The notes under the pieces: model-generated
Database searches by the model: none
Seen by the model: only the letters and a program-made list of their open reading frames with translations
What the model was told of the DNA's origin: nothing
Part shown: in pieces, positions 33,413-42,354 of the stretch
How the letters are laid out: the number at the start of each line of letters is the position of its first letter
How positions within the stretch are numbered: the stretch's first letter is position 1
Made by a program: the position numbers and the translations under genes
Source: Micractinium sp. NFX-FRZ
Taxonomy: Eukaryota; Chlorophyta; Trebouxiophyceae; Chlorellales; Chlorellaceae
Assembly (NCBI GenBank): GCA_029339195.1
Contig: JAPTJF010000491.1
Span: 1 to 44,875 of the forward strand
DNA: 44,875 nucleotides
Direction: 5' to 3'

Positions 33413-35145
33413 GCGCGCCTCTGCTCAGGCCTGTGCACACAAACGGTGACATGAGCCATGGAGTGCTGCCCTGTGTTGTGTATATGCCCCGTCTGCTCTG
33501 TGCTTTTACTTGTGTGCTCGAGTAACCAACCGACTTGACACCTGGCGATGCGCCAGCTGGATCGTTGCACGTGACAGAAGGCTTTGCAGGTCATCCTGCA
33601 GGCAGTCCTGAGGCAGCGGGACCACATTATGTGGCCCATGCCTCTGTACAGTGCAGCCGGACTGGCAACCGACACCGAAACCCTGGTCGTGTGTCCTGGG
33701 TGGGGGTTGTTTGCTTTCTCTACCATTCCTTTGAAGCCCACCAAGGAGGTGCAGCTTGATAGACCAGCGACAGCTGGTAGGCACTGCAGTTGTAGCCCAT
33801 GCACGGGTGAGCCTCCCTGCTGTGACCTGCTGTGGGCCTGTCCCCTGCCCCAGCCGTCTTGGGGCGTGGTGGCGCGAGGTTTTGTATCGACGGTCGGGCA
33901 GATGTGTGCTCAAGGGGGTGACAGGTGGACATGCTCACATGCTTGGGGGGCTGGGGGGCTGTCAGTAGCCCGGTGGCGCAGGTGAGCTGGCAAGCGGGGA
34001 GAGGTCGGGCGTAAAGGCAGGCCCGCTGGGTGCGCATGCCTCAGCCCACGCCTCCCCTCCCAACCTCCCCTCCTGGGCTCTCTCCAAGTAACACACACTG
34101 GTGCCGCTCCTGCCGCCGCCACCGCCTGGTCCCGTCCCGCAGGCAAAATCGTGCGAGGGAGCCAAGAAGAAGGGCGGCGAGGGGTCACATAGCGCGCATG
34201 CGCAAGGACACGCGGGGGCAGGATGCCGCTGCGAAGCGCAACAAGGGGAAGAAGGGCGGCAAGGGCGGGCGGCGTGAAGAAGCCTCCCCCCGACTGGAAA
34301 GAACAGGCGGCGGTGAGCGGCGCCAGGCGGCGGCGGCGGTCGCGTGACCGTGCGGTCGCCATGCTGACCTTGCTAGCTCTGGGGGCAAGTGCGGCCCACT
34401 CCACAACCACTGGCCATGTACTTTGTGCACGCTTGTACCACACATGTTTGCTTATACACGTACAGTATGTTGCCACTTGCAAGCTTGCAAGGCGGACCTC
34501 CCTTCACGTTTTAGCACCAACCAAGCACAGAAAAGGCACACGTCACACCAAGGCACATGCGCCCACAACCGGAGGCTTCTCTCGCTGCAGGGAGACGAAC
34601 AGGCACGCACAGAGGAACATGCGCGCCACCTGCACAGACCGCCTGCAGACCGCTGCTGGGTGAAGCAGGCAATGTGCATGGGGCTTTACAGGTGCCAAAA
34701 CAGGGCCACTGCACATGTATGGCATCCGCTCCGAACATGCAGCCGAGCGCAGGCGCTGGGAAGCGCAGTGGCGTTGCTGCTCACCGCACACGGGGGCAGG
34801 TGCAGGTCGGGCATGGAAGCTGCTGTGCAGTTCACCAACGAGGAGGACGGATTGATGAGAACGGTTCAGACGACCACAGTAAGGGGGTGCGAGCGCAGGA
34901 GGGGATGGAAAGCGGTGGCGAGCGTTGTGTGCAGGGCCGTGAGGACAGGAGAGCGTGATGGGAGCGGAGGTGAGGATGAGAGAGCATTGGGTGCGAGGCG
35001 GTTTGGATAGAAGAGAGTGATGGGGGGGAGGGGGCACCCAAGCAGGGCCGAGGGTCAGGGGTCGCCTGTGAATGAAACATACATGCAGAAGAAATTTAAA
35101 AACAGATAAGACAAGAAAGCAGTGTAAAGGCGGCGCCTGCTGCTG
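33413..35145. other. convergent intergenic region with one exon-like patch
   Basis: 1.7 kb between the CWC21 stop and the stop of the minus-strand polyQ gene. No confident gene is present. At about 34142-34313 (+) there is a patch bounded by a CCGTCCCGCAG acceptor and a GGCG/GTGAGC donor. It encodes a basic peptide in one frame (ATGCGCAAGGAC onwards, Lys/Gly-rich) and VKKPPPDWKEQAA in another. Without neighbouring exons I do not call it a gene. Confidence 0.4.
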
Positions 35146-36574
35146 CTACCGCTGCGCCTTGGGCAGTGGCACACGCCGCTCGTCCGCATCGTCTGCATCC
35201 CACTCCTGCTGCTGCTCCTGCTCCTGGTCTGAAGAGGTGTGGCGCTGCTGCTGCTGCTGCAGTGGCAGTGGCGGCTGCTTGGGAGTGGCCGGTGCGCCCT
35301 CTGCATCGCCGACATTGATGCTGGCGCCACCGCATTGCTGCTGGCCCTGCTGCTGGTGCTGCTGCTGGTGCTGCTGCTGGTGCTGCTGCTGGCCCTGTTG
35401 CTGGTGCTCCTGCTGGCCCTGCAGCTGGGCGTCCGCCGCAGGGAGCTCTGCTGCTGCCGCTGCTGCCCCTGCCGCCCCCCGGCTGGCAGTGGCGGCGGCA
35501 ACCGCAGCGCGCATGCTCCTCCTCCGAAACTGCTCTTGGAGAGAGCTTGCATGCTCCCTGCAGGAAATTTCCATCAGCTCTGCCTGCAGGAGGAAAGGGC
35601 AAGAGGCTCTGGAAGGGTCGACACCACGTGCTCAGCAGGCCGCAAGCCGCGCTGCATGGTCTCGACAGCAAACCCACATCACACAGCCCAGCTCGCCATC
35701 TCCAACACCCAACGCCTCTTATCAGCCCACCTGCTCAAATCGCCCTGCACACACGCTGCACATGTCCAGGCGCGGTGGCTGCTGCTGCAGCGCCTCGGGC
35801 AGGTCGAGGCGCAAGGCGGGCCGAGCTGCAATGGAAACCGAGCGCCGCGCCTCTGCTGCGGCCAGCTCCTCCATTACCTGCGGCGGGGACAGGTCAAGGA
35901 ATGGTGACAAGGATATCTGTGGGAGTGATGGACAGACAGACGAGGTGGGAGCAAGCAAGTGCAGGCGGCCAGGCTGGAGAGCAGCAGCAGGCAGGCAGGC
36001 AGGCAACCATTTCGGCGCTTCCCCACATCCCAAGCCCCACCTGCTGGATACACTGGCGATAGTAGTGTGCCACAGCTCGGTACGACGCAGCCACACGCCG
36101 CTGCACCCAACCAGCAGCTGCGCAGCACTCTCGGTCACAGGGCTGCTCAAAGATGGCGGCGTTGTGGGCCACCGTGCGCGCCCTGGCCTGCAAGGCAGGA
36201 AAGCGTCCGGTGCATTAAGCTACATCCTGGTGCAAGCAGGTCAACGGCGAGCGAGAGAATGCTGCCTTTAGAAACTAGAGCTTTGCACGCAGGTCAATGC
36301 AAGTCACCCATGATCGCAAACCCTGTTGACCTTTGGGTGGCAGGGGCGACCTCCCAAAGGGCATCAGCGCCGGCGGCTGCCGCCGGCGCTGACGGCGGAG
36401 ACCCACCCGTAGGTTCTTCAGCTGGCGCCTGCGATAATCTACACGCAGCACGTGCACCAGCTCCTCATCTCGCTGGCCGGCCGGCTTGCGCAGCTCTTTG
36501 TCGAGCAGAGCACCAACACGCTTTTCCTCCAGGATAGCGTCATGCGTGCCGGGTGCAGCGGGAAATGCCCACAT
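35146..36574 (-). CDS. polyQ-tailed protein of unknown function (copy A)
   Basis: Four exons, all phase 0 (36407-36574, 36041-36187, 35731-35877, 35146-35583), give 299 aa. I do not recognise the family. The start ATG gives MWAFPAAPGTHDAILEEKRV; then comes a charged helical stretch DKELRKPAGQRDEELVHVLR ending YRRRQLKNLR; then a Cys-containing segment FEQPCDRECCAAAGWVQRR with a Tyr-rich helix; then MEELAAAEARRSVSI and DMCSVCAGRFEQ, whose CxxC could bind metal; then an Ala-rich and Gln/His-rich tail (GQQQHQQQHQQQ) and an acidic end. No signal peptide or membrane segment is seen. The last three exons and both introns have a close paralogue at 41059-41989. The upstream membrane-protein exons could instead belong to the same gene; I prefer two genes because the ATG exon is complete and in phase. 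Confidence 0.65.
35236..35420 (-). repeat. CAG-rich polyglutamine coding repeat
   Basis: On the minus strand this encodes Gln runs with regular His or Gly interruptions (QQQHQQQHQQQHQQQGQQQ, then QQQQQ). It lies in the last exon of copy A. The paralogue at 41059-41989 lacks this tail, so the tract was gained in A or lost in B. Confidence 0.8.
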
Positions 36575-37604
36575 GTTCGAGAGCAACCCAGACAGCCAGC
36601 TAACCCAGGTCGGGGAGCCCGCCATTGTTGTGTGGGTCTTGCAGCGGCGAGTCGTGCAGAGCGGTGGTTGCGGCACACAAAACTATAGCGGCGACACGCA
36701 GCAACAAGGGGAACAACCTCCGCACCACCGTCCTGGAAAAAAGGGAGCCCGCCTCGTCAGCGGCAGCGGCGCAGCACGCACGGCAAAGGAGCGCCCAAGC
36801 TGAGGGCTTCCCCATCTCTGCCTTCAATTCTGAGCCTCTCCCCCTGATGGGGCCTCGGCTATGAAACTGCGGGCACATGCACATGTCCTCTCAACCGATT
36901 CTTGCACCAACAAACAAGCAGGCGGCGCTCAACAGTAGTCCAGCGGGCACCCATGTTCCGGCCCCCAAGTCGCCCGCTGCGCTGCTGCCTGTAATCTGAG
37001 CCTTCGACACACAGGGACGTAGTACCTTACAGGCAAGGCATGTATGATGAGAATACTCGAAAGTGGTGTGCAAGGTGCAGGCATGCTGGGCGCGCCGCCG
37101 GCCACCGTGTGCCAGGTTCGTTGGCAGTCGCAGCACATGCCCGTCTGCGTGCCGCACCAGTGCACGGAGTCGCAGGCTGCTTCCCTCCAGCAGCCACCAG
37201 CGCCTGCAGCGCTCCACAGCTCAGCTGGGTGGGGGCGCTGGCCAGCTGGGTGGGCTGCAGACCATCACCAAGAGAGCGATGTCCACCTAAACGACGGCTG
37301 TGCAGGTAGGGAAGGGAGCAGGAGGCGGGTAGGTTGGCTTGCGTGGCCATTCGGGCACAGGTGTGGCACACAAGGGGCGCATCACGCGCCCTGGCCACCA
37401 CACGCTGCAGTTGCATCTACCCCAAGAATGCAAGCATGCTCCACAACGCCGCTCTGACAGAAGAAGCCCCAAGTAATCACATGCTCACTCATTCACCCCC
37501 TAAATTGCATGACTGTTTCCTTGCCAAAGTGGCGGGGCACCACGGCCCCGGCTGGCGGCCCCACACTTTCCAGCACTGGCCCTCCCCCAGCCACCCTCAC
37601 TCAC
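36575..37604. other. no confident gene; scattered Cys-rich exon-like pieces (-)
   Basis: 1.0 kb between copy A and the last assignable membrane-gene exon. On the minus strand two short Cys-rich peptides are visible: PLVCHTCARMATQA near 37340-37390, after an AACTGCAG acceptor, and VHWCGTQTGMCCDC near 37125-37165. They could be 3' exons of the membrane-protein gene, since exon 37605-37726 ends in a good GTGAGT donor and needs a continuation. I could not join them in phase. Confidence 0.35.
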
Positions 37605-38644
37605 CAGAGACCGCGGAGAAGATGAAGAGGGCCAGGTCCATGTGCGGCTGCTCGCCCATGCTGGTGCTGGGTGGCTGCTCGCCTGCGCCGTTGTCGCCGG
37701 GCTGCGCGCCTGGGCCAGTGTAAAAGCTGCGTCGGGGGGGAAAGAAGGAGGAGAAGGTTGCAGCAGGGGCGTGGGCAGCAGCAAAGAGCCTGCCTCACGC
37801 TGTCTGGCAAGCTGTTCCCTTTGGCTGCAGGCAGCACCAAGCCCAGCGACGGCAGTGGCAGCGGCAGCAGCAAAGACAGCCCAGCAGCAGCATGCACCGC
37901 CTGCCTCCAGAGCGGCAGCGGCAACCGGCTCCGCTGGAGCTGGCCCACCTGCACGGTGGCCGTCGTTTCACAGGCGGTCCAGGCAGGGGGGCAGTGTGGC
38001 GCGGGCGACGGTCTGCATGAAGCTGTGCACCGCCGACCCCAGCACCTCGCAGATGATGGGGCCAAGGAAGATCACGCAAATGTAGGCGCCGAGCACGCCC
38101 CACCAGAAAACAGGGAAGCGAGAGTAGACGAAGAGTAGCGCCGAGACACCGTTGGAAGCCTGCGCGGCATACAGCAGCACCCCGGCTGGGGTAGTGCTGT
38201 ACCTCGGCCGGGGTGGTGCTGTACGCCGTGCAGGCTTCCAACGGTGTCTCGGCGCTACTGTACGTCTACTGCTTCTTCCCCACATTCCCGGCTGGGGTGG
38301 TTGTCCACCAGGGTGAGCGCATAGGAGTAGCTGCAGGCTGCAGGGGAAGGGGAAGCACAATAAGTGGGTGCGCGCGCTGTGCATACGCATGGCGCACGCA
38401 GCATGAGAGATGAGCAGGCGCTAGCGTGGAGGCCGGCGGGCAGGCGAGCCTGCAGGGTCAGCATGCAACGTGGACCTTGGCAGAGCCACCTGCATGTCAC
38501 GACGGGGGGGAAGACAAAGGCGGCGGTGAACAGTTTGAAGTGGTCGGGCGCTGCGCCCCCGCGCAGCACGTGCTGCCGCTCCATGCCGCTGCCGGCCCCG
38601 GCGAATTGCAGCAGTGCCAGCAGCAGCAGTGCAGAGCCTGCCAT
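37605..38644 (-). CDS. membrane-protein gene fragment, incomplete model
   Basis: Four exons splice in phase: 38490-38644, 38284-38330, 37972-38185, 37605-37726, about 180 codons. The peptide starts MAGSALLLLALLQFAG, continues FKLFTAAFVFPPVVTC, SYSYALTLVDNHP and VLLYAAQASNGVSALLFVY, then WWGVLGAYICVIFLGPIICE and HSFMQTVARA, and ends in MDLALFIFSAVSG. At least three hydrophobic segments suggest a multi-pass membrane protein; the family is not recognised. The 5' end is uncertain: an exon-like GVAAARRAIETVAACILVHF and PPIQNIFVACRMTLGVPLLA lie just upstream (38650-38792), but one base out of frame with the ATG exon. The third exon is usable only if a palindromic insertion is spliced out. It may be a decaying gene. 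It needs a further 3' exon. Confidence 0.4.
38106..38288. repeat. imperfect palindrome 1 (about 80-bp arms)
   Basis: Left arm 38106-38185 and right arm 38208-38288 are inverted copies with roughly 84 percent identity and a 22-bp spacer. The central 40 bases, around CAGGCTTCCAACGGTGTCTC, are identical. Both arms encode the same membrane peptide on opposite strands: LLYAAQASNGVSALLFVY (-) and VLYAVQASNGVSALLYVY (+). The repeat therefore duplicates exon sequence of the membrane gene in reverse. Confidence 0.85.
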
Positions 38645-38781
38645 TGGCGCCCCTGGGGGCACGCCCGCAGAAGCAGGAGGCCAGAAGCGGGACGCCCAGG
38701 GTCATGCGGCAGGCAACGAAGATGTTTTGGATGGGCGGGGCAGGGAAGATGAAGTGCACGAGGATGCACGCCGCCACGGTT

Positions 38782-38950
38782 TCAATGGCCCTGCGCGCCG
38801 CTGCCACCCCGCTGCGCTGACTGGGTGTCCCTGCTCTTGAGCTTCCTATCGCTGTGCGTGGCGGTCGCCAACACGCACAGAGACAGGAAGCCCCAGAGCA
38901 CGGGCACCCATTCTGTGCAGCGCGGTGGCGGCAGTGCGCAGGGCCATCGA
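38782..38950. repeat. imperfect palindrome 2 (79-bp arms)
   Basis: Left arm 38782-38860 and right arm 38872-38950 are inverted copies with 14 mismatches in 79 ungapped positions and an 11-bp spacer. Both arms carry an intron end plus exon start coding VAA-x-RRAIE, on opposite strands (VAAARRAIET on minus, VAAVRRAIEV on plus). Confidence 0.85.
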
Positions 38951-41058
38951 GGTGGAGAAGAGAGCAGCACGGGCGGGAAGCGGGGTGGGCGGCGGCGCCG
39001 GCGGCGGAACGGAGGCGGGCGGGGCGCAGGCAGCGCAGGTGTCTGCAGGTGCCTCACTGTTCTTGGTTGCGCGCCTCCTGCTCGGCGGGACGCTAGGGGG
39101 TGGCGCCCACACCCCCGCGAGACGGGTTGCTCATGTGTGAGGCGGCAGGCACGCATTGGGAGAGCGAAGGGGAGCTGTGCCCGGGCGTTGGAGGCGGCTT
39201 AGAGGGCTGGGACGAAGGCTCAGAAGACCGGATAAGTTGCCGGCAGCTCTACAAGATTGCGCTGCAATGCATGCTGACGGCGTTGATGCTCCCATTACCG
39301 TGTCAGACTGGCAGGCTCAGTCCGACTGAGGTATCCATTGCGTCTCCCCATTCAGCGCAGAGCAGCGCTGCCAAGCAGCAGTCCAAGGACCCAGTGCAAC
39401 AGAGGGGCTGCCTGTGGCATGCATGGCCGCCAAGAGCTCCCAGGTGAGCAAGAGAGCGCAGCAGCCCTGCAACGGGGTGCCTGCCCAGCTCCCACACTGC
39501 CGCACGCGAAGGGAGCAGCGGTCTTCATGGCAGGTTCATTGGTGCTTGATCTGGCATATGCCGAATTTTGCTGCAGCTGACTGTTGCTATGGGCTCCCCG
39601 TGGACTTGAAATGTAATTGATTGATTGATTGATATGGGCTCAGAAGGACAGCGGTGGGCTGCAGCAGCAGCAACGCAAGGGAAGGGGAGAGCGTGGGAGA
39701 GCAAAGGGAGGTGCGGCAGCGGTGGTGGTCGGGCGTGCGCAGGCTTCCCACCTCGGCGCCTCCAATGAAGCCATCAACTGTTGCTCACAGAGCCCTGCAG
39801 GCACGCCGCGATGCGGGCACAGAAGGATGAATTACCAGGTGAAACCTGCAGCAGCAGAGCTGGCCGATGCCCTTGAGAGGCCATGGGGACGGCAGCAACA
39901 CGCCACCTGCTGTGATGTGTTGGTCCAGGTGCACGGGGCTGGCAGGAGGCAGGTCAAAGAGCAGGCGTCTGCGGGGCAGCAAGCGGGGCAGGGCATGGCA
40001 GGGAGCGCGCTGAGCTTAAGTGCCTCCGGCCTGATGCTGTGACTGCAACGGGCCCTCCTGCCAGGCTGAAGCAGTGCTTGCCCTCCGCCCAATCATTGCA
40101 CATACCGTCACCGCCGTATGCACCTCGTGCCCGCAGACCACTGCCTGGTGACTGGCGTGGCCGCCCCCGCCAATGCCGGTGCAGGTGGGCGGAGGCGGAG
40201 CAGGGGTCCTGCCGCAGGGCACGTGCCACGCGGAGCGCAGCTGCTTGTGCCAGCCTCCGTGGGCTCTGCTTGGCGAATGTGCACACGCATGAGCCTGCCC
40301 CAAGTGACCGTGAGGCGCCTCCGCCCTGCCCTTCCTGCCCACCCGCACCTTCTGTACCTCACATCCCTTGTGCCTGAAGCTTGCAGAAGGGGCAGGTTGC
40401 ACGAAGCAGACGCTGTTCGATCTGCACCAGGCCCCACAGCGCCCTCGCTCCTGCAGACGCCTCAGCCTACCTGTGCACAGGTGGGCAGTAGCGGGAGGTG
40501 GCGTTGCGGTGCAGGGTGCCGCGCATGCCGCGCACGCTAGCTGGCAGAGCCGGTTGCAGCAGCTTGGGGTGGACAGCTCAGCTGAGGAGGTGCCCCCTGG
40601 CTGCAGGTGCGGCAGGCTCCCTGGCTGCTGATGCTCGGCCACCCACTGGCAGCCCATCCAGCGGCACTGGCGTCACCAGCTGGACGCTGCCACGGCATCC
40701 TGTCGCATCAGTACATAGAGGCTGTAGCTTGCTCCCCAGCTTCCCATGATGAGGCCTCACGCAGCAGCAGCACAGCAGCCCCTGGCTGCCTGGGCGCTTT
40801 GGTGGAGCTGCTAGCCTGCCCCATCAGCCAGGAGCGCATGCGCGAGCGGGCCGCCATCCAGGGTAAGCGGATGCTGCGCAGCACAGGCTTCCCTTATGGC
40901 GGCACTTTGGGTACAATGCTGCCCTTGCTGGGGGCTTCCTCTGCTGCGGCACCATGGTAATGGCTAGCTCCGGCCCACCCCTGCCTCACTCATCTTCCCA
41001 ACCCCTGCAGCCTGGCTGGCGAGGCAGCAGCCCCGAGGCCTGGCGCCCTGGTCCCCAC
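38951..41058. other. gene-poor region with isolated exon-like pieces
   Basis: About 2.1 kb with no model I can close. On the minus strand, near 40370-40455, a piece after an acceptor GTCTGCAG reads WGLVQIEQRLLRATCPFCKL, with a CxxC, before a GTGAGG donor. On the plus strand, near 40780-40863, GALVELLACPISQERMRERA ends at CCAGG/GTAAGC, a good donor, and could be an upstream exon of the transposase-like gene. A (GATT)n run lies at 39616-39632. The rest shows nothing recognisable. Confidence 0.35.
39613..39634. repeat. (ATTG)n microsatellite
   Basis: About four to five ATTG/TGAT units in otherwise GC-rich intergenic DNA. Confidence 0.75.
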
Positions 41059-41989
41059 TCACCAATAAACCGCTGTGCAGCCGGGCAGCCAGCCTGGCAG
41101 CCCTGCGGAAGCTGTGTGACTGAGAGAGCAGGGCTGCGCTGCCATGACGCTCGTGCTTCTGTGCAACAGGCCAGCTCGGCAAGCATTCGCCTCCTCGGCC
41201 GCGCCGTCGCACCCCGCAGGCCGCAAGGAGCTCTGCGCTGGTGCTGCTGCCCCTGCCGCCCCCCGGCTGGCAGCGGCGGCGGCAGGCGCGGCCTCCATGC
41301 CCCTCGCCCGGTACTGCTCTTGGAGAGTACCCGCATGCCCCCTGCATGCATAATCCCTCAGCTCTGCCTGCAGGAAAGGGCAAGAGGCTCTGGAAAGGTT
41401 GACAGAACATGCTCAGCAGGCCGCAAGCCGCGCTGCATAGTCTCGACAGCAAACCCACATCACACAGCCCAGCTGGCCATCTCCAACACCCCACGCCTCT
41501 TATCAGCCCACCTGCTCGAATCGCCCTGCACACACGCTGCACATGTCCACGCGCGGTGGCTGCTGCTGCAGCGCCTCGGGCAGCTCGAGGCGCAAGGCAG
41601 GCCGAGCTAAAATGGAAACTGAGCGCCGCGCCTCTGCTACGGCCAGCTCCTCCATTGCCTGCGGCGGGGCTAGGTCAAGGAATGGTCCTGCTGATGAGGA
41701 AATTCCTGGGGATGAAGGACAGGCAGACAAGGTGGGATGCAAGTGCAGGCGGCCAGGCTGGAGAGCAGCAGCAGGCAGGCAGGCAGGCACCCATTGCCGG
41801 CGTTTCCCCACCTCCCACGCCCCACCTGCTGGATACACTGGCCCCCTCACCACCTCCTCCATCCCCGCCGCATAGTAGTTGTGCAGAGCCCGGTAGGACA
41901 CAGCCACCTGCCACTGCACCCAACCAGCAGCTGCACAGCACTCTCGGTGACAGGGCTGCTCAAAGATGACGGCAATGTAGGCAGTGCCC
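41059..41989 (-). CDS. 5'-truncated paralogue of the polyQ-tailed protein (copy B)
   Basis: Three exons (41851-41989, 41512-41658, 41059-41367) correspond to exons 2-4 of the gene at 35146-36574, and the introns align as well. The frame is open throughout, with the same phase-0 junctions downstream. Shared peptides: FEQPCHRECCAAAGWVQ, RRSVSILARPALRLELPEAL and DMCSVCAGRFEQ. Differences: the first exon ends YYAAGMEEV at a new donor made by extra sequence, the polyQ tail is gone, and the C-terminus runs to a new stop (ending CTAVYW). The equivalent of the ATG exon is not found upstream; instead there is a good acceptor (CTCATCTTCTGCTTCAG) next to a tandem repeat. It is either a young truncated gene with an unseen first exon or a pseudogene whose frame has not yet decayed. 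Confidence 0.55.
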
Positions 41990-42354
41990 CTGAAGCAGAA
42001 GATGAGGGGATTGAGAAGGTATTGAATGTTGATGTCAACATTGATGTCAGCATGATGTATTCAATGTTGATGTCAGCATGAGGTATTCAATGTTGATGTC
42101 AGCACCTCCACTGCGCACGGGCAGCTGCGCTGTGGCACGCGGCAGTGGCTGGAGTGCACCCAGGTGTGCTTGAGCGGCCACAGCAACAGCAGCAGTAGCT
42201 TTGGAGGATGGTTTGCGTAGGCAGGGTCTGTGGCACGACTGCTTGGCAGCTGTGTTGCCTCGGAAGCTGCATGCGTACTGCACATGCCGCCGCTGCATGC
42301 CCTGCATGCTGACATGACTTGCTGGCTGCCTGCGCACCATCCATACCCTTGCAG
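41990..42354. other. divergent gap between copy B and the transposase-like gene
   Basis: 365 bp containing the 26-bp tandem repeat and, at 42335-42354, a polypyrimidine-type acceptor (CCATACCCTTGCAG) for the transposase-like gene. A start codon for that gene is not evident here, so at least one exon is missing upstream. Confidence 0.45.
42018..42107. repeat. 26-bp tandem repeat, about three copies
   Basis: AT-rich units of the form GTATTCAATGTTGATGTCAG start at 42057 and 42083, with a diverged copy from 42019. The first copy holds the hairpin AATGTTGA-TG-TCAACATT. The block sits exactly at the broken 5' edge of copy B, in DNA much more AT-rich than its surroundings. Confidence 0.8.

Noticed and set aside
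32178..33804. Very long open frames on the minus strand opposite the CWC21 RS tail
   Set aside because: They are the shadow of GC-rich Arg/Ser/Pro codons; composition is low complexity and there are no splice edges or family motifs.
35146..38950. One gene joining the membrane exons to the polyQ protein
   Set aside because: The polyQ gene has a complete ATG exon in phase, and I found no exon that connects 37605 to it in frame. It cannot be excluded without transcripts.
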